Assembly (NCBI GenBank): GCA_900770275.1
Contig: CAAGJS010000022.1
Location: 1 to 54,355, forward strand
Direction: 5' to 3'
Source of the DNA: Erysipelotrichaceae bacterium
Lineage (GTDB): Bacteria; Bacillota_I; Bacilli_A; Erysipelotrichales; Erysipelotrichaceae
DNA: 54,355 bases
Positions within the stretch are counted from its first letter, which is position 1, and each line of letters starts with the position of its first letter. Both the position numbers and the translations under genes were made by a program. This document shows positions 15,759-24,448 of the stretch, piece by piece. The notes under the pieces are model-generated. The model was not told the DNA's origin, did no database searches, and was given only the letters and a program-made list of their open reading frames with translations.

Positions 15759-17339
15759 ATGGCAAAGAAACTGATTCAGCTTCAGAACATTGTTAAATCG
15801 TTCGACAATCAGGTTGTATTAAAGGGGATTTCACTCGACATCTACGAAAATGAATTCGTGACGCTGCTGGGACCGTCTGGCTGCGGCAAGACAACGCTGC
15901 TGCGGATTATTGCCGGCTTTCTGACGCCGGATGAGGGTCATGTCATCATGGATGGGGAAGACATTGCGGATGTGCCTGCCTATAAGCGGGACGTCAACAC
16001 TGTTTTCCAGCACTATGCTCTGTTTCCGCATCTCGATGTGTATGACAACATTGCTTTTGGACTGAATCTCAAGAAGATGCCGAAGGACATCATCGACCAG
16101 AAGGTGAACCGTATGATTTCACTGGTCGGCCTGGAAGGTTTCGAGCACAAGGACATCACTCTGATGTCCGGCGGCCAGCAGCAGCGTGTGGCCATTGCCC
16201 GTGCCCTTGTCAATGAGCCGCGGGTCCTGCTTCTGGATGAGTCGCTGTCCGCGCTGGATAAGAATCTTCGCAAGGAGATGCAGCTGGAACTCAAGGAGAT
16301 CCAGCAGGAAGTCGGCATCACTTTCATCTTCGTCACCCACGATCAGGAAGAAGCGCTGACGATGTCGGACAAGATCGTCGTCATGCGCGAAGGAAACATC
16401 GAACAGATCGGTACGCCGACCGAAATCTACAACGAACCGGTCGACGAATACTGCGCCCGCTTCATCGGCGATTCGAACATCATCGACGGCATCATGAAGG
16501 AAGATAAGCTCGTTTCCTTTGATGACCATGACTATGAATGCACCGACTATGGCTTCGGAAAGAATGAGCCGGTCGACATCATGCTCAGACCGGAGGATAT
16601 CCATATCGTTCCCCGCAACAAGGGTCTGCTCAATGGCGAAGTGAAGTCCGTCCTCTTCAAAGGCGTTCATTATGAAGTCATTGCCGAAACCTCGTCCGGT
16701 ACTTCCAAGACCGTTACGATGCATGTCACGGGCGAGCGTGATGTGACCAATGAAGAGGCACATGAAAAGATCTCCGCCTCCTCGTTCATGATGGACGTGG
16801 AAGACGTTGCAAGCCTCACGGATACGGAAGTCATTGCCCGTGCCAATGCCCAGGCATGGAAGACGGATACGGAGGATCAGGAAAACGTATCCCTGACCAA
16901 GGTCGAATACCACGTCGAACCGAAGACCGGCACCTATTCCTGCGTCTTTGGAACGGAAGCCGGAACCGAGATCAAGATCCAGATCGTCGTCGTCAAGCCG
17001 ACAGCCGTCGAAGACATGAGCAACGATGAGTCGATTCAAGCGTTCGACTTCTATCGTTCCGTCGATGAAATCAAGGAGAGCGTTGCGCTGGATACGGATC
17101 TGATCCGCTGGGCCGATGCCTATGCATGGAATTTGGAAGATAACAGCCGCGTCGAAATCTGGGATGTGAAATATGACTTCGACGATGAAAACATTGTACC
17201 GGGCGATTATCCGATTACCTTCTCGACCCAGGGCCGCGAGCTGAAGCTTGAGACGACGCGTCAGCTGAAGGAAGGCGAGCGCATCGGTCTGACTTGGCAT
17301 CCGGACGACATCCATGTCATGAGCAAGATGGGGAAATAA
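15759..17339 (+). CDS. potA: Spermidine/putrescine ABC transporter ATPase PotA with a large insertion in the TOBE region
   Basis: The ATPase energises polyamine import. The N-terminal 300 residues are standard: Walker A GPSGCGKTT, signature MSGGQQQR, Walker B VLLLDESLSALD (Ser where Pro is usual), and the switch histidine in FVTHDQEEA. The protein has 526 residues, whereas PotA usually has about 350-380. The extra length lies in the C-terminal TOBE region. Residues about 340-413 and 428-503 are two related modules with the pattern F...(V/I).......A.A.AW...V.V...G.Y...F.T..G, like the Ig-like repeats of Gram-positive surface proteins. The last TOBE strand (GLTWHPDDIHVM) follows them. The ATG at 15759 follows AAGGGGAAGAAAGGG; longer in-frame starts overlap the regulator gene. 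Confidence 0.92.
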   Translation: MAKKLIQLQNIVKSFDNQVVLKGISLDIYENEFVTLLGPSGCGKTTLLRIIAGFLTPDEGHVIMDGEDIADVPAYKRDVNTVFQHYALFPHLDVYDNIAFGLNLKKMPKDIIDQKVNRMISLVGLEGFEHKDITLMSGGQQQRVAIARALVNEPRVLLLDESLSALDKNLRKEMQLELKEIQQEVGITFIFVTHDQEEALTMSDKIVVMREGNIEQIGTPTEIYNEPVDEYCARFIGDSNIIDGIMKEDKLVSFDDHDYECTDYGFGKNEPVDIMLRPEDIHIVPRNKGLLNGEVKSVLFKGVHYEVIAETSSGTSKTVTMHVTGERDVTNEEAHEKISASSFMMDVEDVASLTDTEVIARANAQAWKTDTEDQENVSLTKVEYHVEPKTGTYSCVFGTEAGTEIKIQIVVVKPTAVEDMSNDESIQAFDFYRSVDEIKESVALDTDLIRWADAYAWNLEDNSRVEIWDVKYDFDDENIVPGDYPITFSTQGRELKLETTRQLKEGERIGLTWHPDDIHVMSKMGK

Positions 17340-17342
17340 GGC

Positions 17343-18128
17343 ATGAAATCCTTTGCAAGACTGGTGCGGCCGTATATCGTCTGGGCCGCGATCATGATTG
17401 TGCTGCCGATGCTGATGATTGTCCTCTATGCCTTCACCAAGCAGGGCAACAGTACGCTGACGCTGCAGTTTACCTTTGAAAATTTTGCCCGCTTCTTCTC
17501 GGATCCGGTATTTCCGACGGTTCTCTGGCGGTCGCTGAAGATGGCGTTCATTACGACTCTCATCTGCATTGCGATCGGCTATCCGGTTGCCTACTACATT
17601 GCCCGCCAGCATCCCAACAAGCAGAGCATCATGGTTCTTCTGATCACGCTGCCGATGTGGATCAATATGCTGGTACGTACCTATGCATGGCGCGGCATCC
17701 TCAGCCATCTGCATATGGCAGCCGAGCTGAAGGTCTATATCGGCATGGTGTATAACTTTCTGCCGTTCATGATCCTGGAGGTCTATACGGCGCTGTGCAA
17801 GATTGATCCCGCATTGATCACCGCGGCTCACGATCTTGGTGCCGATGACCGTCAGACGTTCCGGAAGGTTATTCTTCCGCTGTCGCTGAGCGGCGTTGTG
17901 TCGGGAATTACGCTGGTATTCCTGCCGGCATGTTCGTCCTTCTTCATTCCCAAGTTCCTGGGCGGTGGACGTTATGTGCTGATCGGCAACCTCATTGAAG
18001 ACTATTTCATCACGACAGGCGACTGGAACTTCGGCTCCGCCGTGTCGCTGATCATGGCTGTCATCATCCTGATTTCGATGTTTGTGATCCGGAAGCTTGA
18101 AAAGCAGCCGGCAGAAAGGGAGGACTGA
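17343..18128 (+). CDS. potB: Spermidine/putrescine ABC transporter permease PotB
   Basis: A 261-residue inner permease with six hydrophobic helices. The cytoplasmic EAA loop (ALITAAHDLGADDRQTFRKV, about residues 158-177) contacts the ATPase. It starts 4 nt after the potA stop codon. Length and topology are normal for PotB. Confidence 0.94.
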   Translation: MKSFARLVRPYIVWAAIMIVLPMLMIVLYAFTKQGNSTLTLQFTFENFARFFSDPVFPTVLWRSLKMAFITTLICIAIGYPVAYYIARQHPNKQSIMVLLITLPMWINMLVRTYAWRGILSHLHMAAELKVYIGMVYNFLPFMILEVYTALCKIDPALITAAHDLGADDRQTFRKVILPLSLSGVVSGITLVFLPACSSFFIPKFLGGGRYVLIGNLIEDYFITTGDWNFGSAVSLIMAVIILISMFVIRKLEKQPAERED

Positions 18129-18131
18129 GCA

Positions 18132-18950
18132 ATGGAAAAGAAAAACAGCAGATGGTCAAAAATCGGCTTCTGGGCAATCATTGCCTTCTTCTATCTCCCG
18201 ATTCTGTATGTGATCTTCTTCAGTTTCAACCGCTCCAAGTCGCTGACAAACTTTACCGGCTTTTCACTGCGCTGGTATGAGCGGATGTTTTCGAGCCGTC
18301 CGATTCTGGAGGCGGTCGGTGTCACCTTTGCCTGCGCGGTGATTGCGACGGCGGTTTCCACGGTTGCCGGAACAATTACGGCGATCGGTCTTTCCAAGTC
18401 AAAGAAGGTTCTGCGGGAAGCGATCCAGCAGGTCAACAATCTGCCGATGCTCAATCCCGATATTGTCACCGCCATCGGCTTCATGCTGTTCTTTACATCG
18501 CTGCGGATTCAGACGGGTTTTGTGACGATGGTTCTGGCCCATATTGCTTTCTGCATTCCCTATGTCATTCTTTCCATCATGCCGCGCTTACGGGCGATGG
18601 ATCCCAACATGGCGGAAGCGGCGCTGGATCTTGGCTGCACCCCGATGCAGGCGATCCGCAAGGTCATCATTCCCCAGATCAAGCCGGGCATCGTTTCGGG
18701 TGCACTCGTCGCTTTCACCATGTCGTTCGATGACTTCGTGATTTCGCTGTTTACGACGGGGCCGGGTGTATCCAATATTTCGATGTATGTGTATGCCAAC
18801 GTGAAACGTGTCAATCCGACGATCAATGCGCTGTCGACGGTCGTCATTGTGATTCTGACGGCGGTGCTGATCGCTGTGAACGTGATTCCGGCACGGCGGG
18901 CAAAGAAGAAGGAGATGGAACATGGAAAAGTCGCTGCTGTCCACGATTAA
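18132..18950 (+). CDS. potC: Spermidine/putrescine ABC transporter permease PotC
   Basis: A 272-residue permease with six helices and the EAA loop MAEAALDLGCTPMQAIRKV. It starts 3 nt after potB and overlaps the start of potD by 29 bp, so potB, potC and potD are tightly coupled. Confidence 0.94.
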   Translation: MEKKNSRWSKIGFWAIIAFFYLPILYVIFFSFNRSKSLTNFTGFSLRWYERMFSSRPILEAVGVTFACAVIATAVSTVAGTITAIGLSKSKKVLREAIQQVNNLPMLNPDIVTAIGFMLFFTSLRIQTGFVTMVLAHIAFCIPYVILSIMPRLRAMDPNMAEAALDLGCTPMQAIRKVIIPQIKPGIVSGALVAFTMSFDDFVISLFTTGPGVSNISMYVYANVKRVNPTINALSTVVIVILTAVLIAVNVIPARRAKKKEMEHGKVAAVHD

Positions 18951-20049
18951 GATTGTGTCTTCGGCTGCCCTTGCCGCTTCGATGCTGGCGGGCTGCGGAA
19001 GTGATGCGGCTGTCGATCCGGACGTAAAGATCATCGATGCTCAGGCCGTCTACGGCTGCAATACGATCAACGTCTATAACGCTGGTGAATACATTGCGGA
19101 TGAGACGGTTCCGGAGTTTGAACGCCGTTTTACGGCCCGCGTCAACTACGATGTCTTTGATTCCAATGAGACGCTGTATACGAAGCTGCTTGGCGGCAGC
19201 TCCTACGATGTCCTTGTGCCTTCGGACTACATGATTGAACGTCTGATGAGCGAAGACATGCTGCAGCCGCTCGATAAATCGATCGTGACGAATTTTTCCA
19301 ACATTGCGCCGGACGTAATGGACATGGTGAAGCAGTTCGACCCTGAGGAACAGTATGCGGCTCCCTATTTCTACGGCTCCGTCGGTCTTGTCTACAACAA
19401 TCAGGTCGTTGATCAGGAAACCATCGAAAGCGAGGGCTGGGACATTCTGCACGATGAGCGCTACAAGGGCAGAGTGTATGCCTACGATTCGCAGCGTGAC
19501 ATGTTCATGGTTGCGCTCAAGGCGCTTGGCTATTCAATGAATACCGAGGATCCGACCCAGATCCAGGAAGCCTATGACTGGCTGATGGAAATGAATGATG
19601 CTGTGGACCCTGCCTATGTGACGGATGAAGTCATCGATGGCATGGCCAATGGCGACATGGATATTGCCGTCATGTACTCGGGCGATGCGGCCTATGTCAT
19701 TTCCGAGAATTCGGACATGAGCTATCTGGAACCTTCGCAGGGTACCAACATCTGGGTGGATGCGATGGTCATTCCGGCAAATTCCTCGTGCCCGGCACTG
19801 GCCAATGAGTTCATCAACTTCATGATGGAAGACGACATTGCCGAGATGAACTCTGAGTATGTCGGCTATACATCTCCCAATACCGAGGTGCGTGACTATC
19901 TCTCCGGGGAACTGGGTGATTACTTTGAGAATCCTGCCTATCTGCCCCGCAGCGGATATGACAAAGATGAAGTGTTCCATTTCAACGAAAAGATGACGCG
20001 GCAGCTGGCAGACCTGTATACGCGGGTCAAGATGAGTGCGGCAGGTTAA
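18922..20049 (+). CDS. potD: Polyamine-binding lipoprotein PotD
   Basis: A 375-residue extracellular solute-binding protein with signal peptide and lipobox LAGC (Cys25). The mature part has the two-lobe periplasmic binding fold of PotD/PotF (INVYNAGEYIADETVPEFE, SYDVLVPSDYMIERL, GSVGLVYNNQVV, QGTNIWVDAMVIP). It captures spermidine or putrescine and delivers it to PotBC. The ATG at 18922 has AAGGAG 7 nt upstream, inside potC. It is the last gene of the operon; a terminator follows at once. Confidence 0.94.
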   Translation: MEKSLLSTIKIVSSAALAASMLAGCGSDAAVDPDVKIIDAQAVYGCNTINVYNAGEYIADETVPEFERRFTARVNYDVFDSNETLYTKLLGGSSYDVLVPSDYMIERLMSEDMLQPLDKSIVTNFSNIAPDVMDMVKQFDPEEQYAAPYFYGSVGLVYNNQVVDQETIESEGWDILHDERYKGRVYAYDSQRDMFMVALKALGYSMNTEDPTQIQEAYDWLMEMNDAVDPAYVTDEVIDGMANGDMDIAVMYSGDAAYVISENSDMSYLEPSQGTNIWVDAMVIPANSSCPALANEFINFMMEDDIAEMNSEYVGYTSPNTEVRDYLSGELGDYFENPAYLPRSGYDKDEVFHFNEKMTRQLADLYTRVKMSAAG

Positions 20050-20062
20050 GACTTCTTAAGAG

Positions 20063-20088
20063 ATCCCCCATGCATGGGGATTTCTTTT
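20063..20088 (+). terminator. Terminator of the pot operon
   Basis: ATCCCC (20063-20068) pairs with GGGGAT (20076-20081), followed by a T-rich tail. The tail runs directly into the -10 box of the next gene. Confidence 0.75.
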
Positions 20089-20093
20089 ATAAT
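20088..20093 (+). promoter_or_regulatory. -10 box placed for a leaderless GH9 transcript
   Basis: TATAAT ends 7 nt before the ATG at 20101; no ribosome site lies between. The box overlaps the T-tract of the preceding terminator. No clear -35 is seen. Confidence 0.45.
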
Positions 20094-20100
20094 GGGGCAC

Positions 20101-22365
20101 ATGGACAGAAAACAACGAAACAGAAATCAGCTGAATGTCGAACTGCTGCTGAAGGCGCTGCTGGCAATGGCGCTGGTTCTCAGTATCTCAGCGATTCTGA
20201 GGCGGCGGAATATTCATCTGGAAAACCAGAACACAGCCTTTGCACAGGAAAAGACAGCCGCGCCGCAGGCAGAAACGGCAGCCCCGGCGACAACGCCGGC
20301 AGTCACCTATTTTCAAAATGTATCTGAAAAGGGAAGCTTCAGCTATGAGCCGGATAATGCGACAAACTTTATCAGCGGCTGGACAGCCTATTCCAAGGAT
20401 GGTGCCATTACACCGACCTTGACCTTCAATCAGGCGCAGATCGAAGTGGCAAGCGGCGGCCCGACGCGGGAGAGTTCCTATCTTTCGCTGGGCGGTCTTC
20501 ATTTTCCCGCAGATACGGCGGTGAATGTTTCTTTTACTGCATCTTCGACACTGAACAGTGAGATCCGGGTCATGGCGTTTGAAGGCGCCAGCGGAGCATC
20601 TGTCGGTGATCAGTCTTTTTCGATCACGGGGCAGGATCAGAATTATTCCTTTTCCTTTACTTCAGCTTCGGAAATCTGGGATGGTATTGTGACATTCTAC
20701 TATGGCGGCAGCGGCGACTATCATTCGCTGACGTTTAAGAATATTCGGATTCTTCCTTCTACGATGGATGAATCGGTGCGTGTCAATCAGGCGGGCTATG
20801 TCAGCGCAAACCGCAAGCAGTGTACCTTCTCCAACGCTTCAGGAGACTTCTTTGATGTCGTTGAACAGGGGACCGGGAATGTGGTATATACCGGTGCCAT
20901 CGTTTCAAAAGGTGCCGATGAGTTCAGCGGCGAAACCAACGGCATCGGTGACTTTTCATCTCTGCAGACGGAAGGTACCTATTACATTCGTACGCAGACG
21001 GGGCAGATTTCGCCTTCATTTACGATCGCTGCGGATCCGTATGATTCTCTTTCGCGTGATCTTCTGCATTTCTTTTTGCTGCAAAGGTGCGGAATGGATC
21101 TGGATGAGGCAAGTGCGGGAGCCCTTGCCCATGCGGCCTGCCACAGTGCAGCAGGATTGCTTTACGGAACGGAATCAACGGCGGATGTGCATGGTGGCTG
21201 GCACGATGCGGGTGACTTTGGCCGGTATGTGAAGACCGGTGCGAAGGCGGTGATGGATCTGATGCTCGCGTATATGTATGCGCCATCGCTCTGGAGTGAT
21301 GATACGGCGAGCCCCGATGCGGGCAACGGGACAGCGGATATTCTCGATGAGGTTCGCTATGAGCTTGAATGGATGTTGCGGATGCAGACGTCGGATGGCA
21401 GTGTATATGCGCGTGCGACTTCGGCTTTCTTTCCGGATGATTTTCTGAGTCCGGCCGATGACAGCAGTCAGGTCTATGTGCTGCCGGCTGATACGTCGGC
21501 TACGGGCAGTTTTGCCGGGGCCATGGCGACGGCTTCGATTGTTTATAAGTCCATTGATCCGGATTTTTCCAATCAGTGCCTCCAGGCGGCAAGCAAGGCG
21601 TGGGACTATCTGAAATCGGAATCGGATCATAAGTATATGGACAATCCCGATGACATTACCAGCGGCAACTACCGGGATGCTTCGGACAGTGATAATCGCT
21701 TCTTTGCGTCGGCGGCTTTATATGCGGCAGCGAAGGATTCCAAGTATCTGGAAAAGGCGAAGCAGCTGTATGAGGCGGATGCAGTTGTGAGTCAGGGAAT
21801 TTCATGGGATGAGGTAGGCGAATATGGTGCCTGGATGCTTGTGAGCTGCAGTGATCTTTCTTCGGCGGATGCGGATTTCTTTGCGACGCTGAAAAATGGG
21901 ATCACTTCGCAGGCGGATCTGGTTCTTTCCCAGGGATCCAACAGCTATGGATACAGTGGCGTTCACTATGTTGGGGGCTCGAATCTGCGGGAGGCGGATA
22001 ACGGGATTGCCTTGGCGCTGGCTGGCTGCGTGAGCGGGGATCAGAAGTACTGGGACGGGGCGATGGATCATCTGTCGTATCTTCTGGGACGCAATGCAAT
22101 GAATCTCTGCTTTGTCAGCGGGGAGGGGACGCACAGTCCGACGTCCATTCACAATCGTCTTTATCTGAGCCTGAATTCGGTGCCGGCCGGTGCTGTGGTC
22201 GGGGGACCGGATGCGGACAGGGAAGATGATATGACCCGTGCACTGGCGGATAATACGGCGCCGTCGAAGATGTATGTGGACTCTTATAAGAGTTATTCAA
22301 CCAATGAGCCATCCATTTATTACAACAGTTCTGTCCTGGCGTTGACGACGCTGATGCGGCAATAA
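20101..22365 (+). CDS. Membrane-anchored glycoside hydrolase family 9 (cellulase-type)
   Basis: From the ATG at 20101 the protein has 754 residues. A signal anchor (about 14-34) and an Ala/Pro/Thr linker precede a beta-rich module (about 75-220, possibly a carbohydrate-binding domain). Then come a CelD_N-type Ig-like domain (about 222-315, opening VRVNQAGYVS) and the GH9 catalytic barrel. Catalytic residues are visible: Asp369 and Asp372 in GGWHDAGDFGRY, the SIHNR substrate motif and the general acid Glu736 in NEPSIYYNSS. It should hydrolyse beta-1,4-glucans or related glucans at the cell surface. In-frame starts at 20074 and 20092 overlap the terminator and the -10 box, so 20101 is preferred. 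Confidence 0.88.
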   Translation: MDRKQRNRNQLNVELLLKALLAMALVLSISAILRRRNIHLENQNTAFAQEKTAAPQAETAAPATTPAVTYFQNVSEKGSFSYEPDNATNFISGWTAYSKDGAITPTLTFNQAQIEVASGGPTRESSYLSLGGLHFPADTAVNVSFTASSTLNSEIRVMAFEGASGASVGDQSFSITGQDQNYSFSFTSASEIWDGIVTFYYGGSGDYHSLTFKNIRILPSTMDESVRVNQAGYVSANRKQCTFSNASGDFFDVVEQGTGNVVYTGAIVSKGADEFSGETNGIGDFSSLQTEGTYYIRTQTGQISPSFTIAADPYDSLSRDLLHFFLLQRCGMDLDEASAGALAHAACHSAAGLLYGTESTADVHGGWHDAGDFGRYVKTGAKAVMDLMLAYMYAPSLWSDDTASPDAGNGTADILDEVRYELEWMLRMQTSDGSVYARATSAFFPDDFLSPADDSSQVYVLPADTSATGSFAGAMATASIVYKSIDPDFSNQCLQAASKAWDYLKSESDHKYMDNPDDITSGNYRDASDSDNRFFASAALYAAAKDSKYLEKAKQLYEADAVVSQGISWDEVGEYGAWMLVSCSDLSSADADFFATLKNGITSQADLVLSQGSNSYGYSGVHYVGGSNLREADNGIALALAGCVSGDQKYWDGAMDHLSYLLGRNAMNLCFVSGEGTHSPTSIHNRLYLSLNSVPAGAVVGGPDADREDDMTRALADNTAPSKMYVDSYKSYSTNEPSIYYNSSVLALTTLMRQ

Positions 22366-22371
22366 TTTCGG

Positions 22372-22400
22372 TTGTTTTTTGATCGGTGCTTTGGTAATAT
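22372..22400 (+). promoter_or_regulatory. Promoter of the tRNA-Cys/tRNA-Leu unit
   Basis: TTGTTT (22372-22377), a 17-bp spacer and TAATAT (22395-22400) with an extended TG. The predicted start lies about 15 nt before tRNA-Cys. Confidence 0.6.
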
Positions 22401-22415
22401 AGAAAAGCACTGATC
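22381..22415. repeat. 12-bp inverted repeat surrounding the tRNA promoter -10 box
   Basis: GATCGGTGCTTT (22381-22392) pairs with AAAGCACTGATC (22404-22415), with one G-T wobble as RNA. The 11-nt loop holds the -10 box TAATAT. It may be a terminator-like stem for the GH9 gene or a protein-binding site. Confidence 0.6.
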
Positions 22416-22421
22416 GGGTGT

Positions 22422-22495
22422 GGTACCTTAGCCAAGTGGTAAGGCAACAGACTGCAACTCTGTGAGCGCCGGTTCGACTCCGGCAGGTACCTCCA
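22422..22495 (+). tRNA. tRNA-Cys (anticodon GCA)
   Basis: Acceptor GGTACCT (22422-22428) pairs with AGGTACC (22485-22491). The anticodon loop reads CTGCAAC with GCA at 22454-22456, the T-arm is GCCGG-TTCGACT-CCGGC, and CCA is encoded (22493-22495). Confidence 0.95.
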
Positions 22496-22507
22496 TTTTT
22501 CTTATTC

Positions 22508-22591
22508 GGGGTCGTGGCGGAACTGGTAGACGCACGGGACTTAAAATCCTGTGGTAGCGATACCGTACGGGTTCGATTCCCGTCGACCCCA
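22508..22591 (+). tRNA. tRNA-Leu (anticodon TAA)
   Basis: Acceptor GGGGTCG (22508-22514) pairs with CGACCCC (22584-22590), discriminator A. The anticodon loop CTTAAAA has TAA at 22542-22544. A long variable arm (TGGTAGCGATACC) marks a class II tRNA. CCA is not encoded, unlike in the neighbouring tRNA-Cys. Confidence 0.95.
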
Positions 22592-22608
22592 CTTCATCCT
22601 GATATTTT

Positions 22609-22634
22609 AACCGCCGCTGGCGGTTTTCTTTTTT
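22609..22634 (+). terminator. Terminator of the tRNA unit
   Basis: AACCGCC (22609-22615) pairs with GGCGGTT (22619-22625) around GCT, followed by a T-rich tail. Confidence 0.88.
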
Positions 22635-22691
22635 CGTGGAACTCGATATTATAAATGGTAGCATCTGCTTCAGAACAGAAGGAGTTGGATC

Positions 22692-23507
22692 ATGGAAATA
22701 GCGGAATTAAAGGAACATGCTAAACATATTCGCATGAATATTCTGAAAGAAATCGCGAATGCGAAATCCGGGCACCCGGGTGGTTCTCTTGGCGCAGCCG
22801 ATATCATTACGGAACTGTTTTTTGAGGAGATGGATCTGACGGCAGAAAATGCTTCATCGAAGGACCGGGATCGTTTCGTTCTGTCAAAGGGGCATACGTC
22901 GCCAATGCTGTATGCGGCATTGGCTGAGAAGGGAATCATTCCGGAGGAGGAGCTGATGACGTTCCGCAAGATGAATTCCCGTCTGCAGGGTCATCCGAAT
23001 ATGAACTATGTCCCGGGTGTTGATATGAGCACGGGGTCGCTGGGACAGGGGCTGGCAGCGGCGGATGGCATGGCCATTGCCAATAAACTTTCGGGCAATA
23101 ATCATCGCATCTATGTTCTCTGCGGCGATGGTGAATGTGAAGAAGGCGAGATCTGGGAAGCTGCGATGGCTGCGGCTCATTATAAGAACGATAATCTGTG
23201 TGCAGTCATTGATGTCAATGGGCTGCAGATTGACGGTAAGACGGCGGATGTTATTGGGCCAGAACCTCTGGATGTGAAGTTTGAGGCCTTTGGCTGGCAT
23301 GTGATCAATATTGATGGCCATGATTTCCAGCAGATGCGGGTTGCCTTCAAGGAAGCCCGTGAGACAAAGGGGCGGCCGACGGCAATCATCGCGCATACGG
23401 TTAAGGGGAAAGGCGTATCCTTTATGGAAAATGAAGCCGGCTGGCATGGGAAGGCTCCCAATGCGGAGCAGCTGGCTGAGGCTTTGAAGGAACTGGAGGC
23501 AGAATAA
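22692..23507 (+). CDS. Transketolase, N-terminal (thiamine diphosphate-binding) subunit
   Basis: A 271-residue protein equal to the N-terminal half of transketolase. It has the opening KSGHPGGSLGAADI, the GHTSPMLYA motif, and the ThDP/Mg motif GDGECEEGEIWEA...NDNLCAVIDVNG. With the next gene it forms a split transketolase, which moves two-carbon units between sugar phosphates in the pentose phosphate pathway. AAGGAG precedes the ATG. The stop and the next start overlap as TAATG, giving equal coupled synthesis. Confidence 0.95.
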   Translation: MEIAELKEHAKHIRMNILKEIANAKSGHPGGSLGAADIITELFFEEMDLTAENASSKDRDRFVLSKGHTSPMLYAALAEKGIIPEEELMTFRKMNSRLQGHPNMNYVPGVDMSTGSLGQGLAAADGMAIANKLSGNNHRIYVLCGDGECEEGEIWEAAMAAAHYKNDNLCAVIDVNGLQIDGKTADVIGPEPLDVKFEAFGWHVINIDGHDFQQMRVAFKEARETKGRPTAIIAHTVKGKGVSFMENEAGWHGKAPNAEQLAEALKELEAE

Positions 23508-24433
23508 TGGCGAAGGCTACACGTGAGGCTTATGGTGAGACGCTCGCTCAGCTGGTGACGGAAAATCCGAAGATTGTAGTTCTTGATGCGGACCTGGCTG
23601 GCAGTACGAAGACAGCACTGGCAAAAAAGGCGGCGCCGGAACGTTTCTTCGACATGGGTATTGCGGAAGCGGATATGATCGGTCATGCGGCTGGGCTGGC
23701 GGCTTCGGGATATATTCCGTTTGCGTCGTCGTTTGCAATGTTTGCCAGCGGCCGTGCCTGGGAACAGATCCGCAACAGTGTTGCCTATCCGCATCTGCCG
23801 GTGAAGGTATGTGCGACGCATGCCGGAATTTCGGTTGGTGAAGATGGTGTTTCGCATCAGGCCATTGAGGATATTGCATTGATGCGTGTGATCAGCGGAA
23901 TGCAGGTTTATGTTCCGTGCGATGCGGCAGAGACGGCGGCGGTTATCCGCTTTGTCGCTTCAACGAAGGAGCCCTGCTATGTTCGACTTGGCCGTTCGGT
24001 GGCAGATGATGTGTATGCTTCGGAAGCAGATGTAGATGTGCTGAAGGCAAATGTTATTCGTCAGGGCAATGGCGCTGTTCTGTTTGCCTGCGGTCTGATG
24101 GTTCAGTCTGCTCTGCAGGCAGCCGAACTGCTGAAGGCCGATGGCATTGATCTTACCGTTGTGGATGTGTGTGCGATCAAGCCATGCGATGAAGAGGGCA
24201 TCGTAAATCTGCTGAAGACCCATGAGGTCGTATTTACTGCTGAGGAGCATAGTATTATCGGCGGTCTTGGCGGTATGATTGCGGAGATTGCGTCCGAAAA
24301 GTGCCCGCGTCCGGTGCATCGGATTGGTCTGCCTGATATTTTTGCGGAGAGCGGTCCTGCGAAGGAACTGATGCACAAGTACGGGCTTGATGGTGAAGGC
24401 GTTGCGGCCTTTGTTCGTGAAAAACTGAAGTAA
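23507..24433 (+). CDS. Transketolase, C-terminal subunit
   Basis: A 308-residue protein with the pyrimidine-binding domain (FFDMGIAEADMIGHAAGLA with the activating Glu, SSFAMFASGRAWEQIRNSVAYP) and the C-terminal domain (TAEEHSIIGGLGGMIAE). It completes the split transketolase. It overlaps the upstream gene by one base and precedes EF-P by 15 bp. Confidence 0.95.
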   Translation: MAKATREAYGETLAQLVTENPKIVVLDADLAGSTKTALAKKAAPERFFDMGIAEADMIGHAAGLAASGYIPFASSFAMFASGRAWEQIRNSVAYPHLPVKVCATHAGISVGEDGVSHQAIEDIALMRVISGMQVYVPCDAAETAAVIRFVASTKEPCYVRLGRSVADDVYASEADVDVLKANVIRQGNGAVLFACGLMVQSALQAAELLKADGIDLTVVDVCAIKPCDEEGIVNLLKTHEVVFTAEEHSIIGGLGGMIAEIASEKCPRPVHRIGLPDIFAESGPAKELMHKYGLDGEGVAAFVREKLK

Positions 24434-24448
24434 TTTGGAGAAGAGAGT

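Noticed and set aside
16119..17831. A 570-codon minus-strand frame opposite potA and potB
   Set aside because: Same reason; it also runs across the potA-potB junction.
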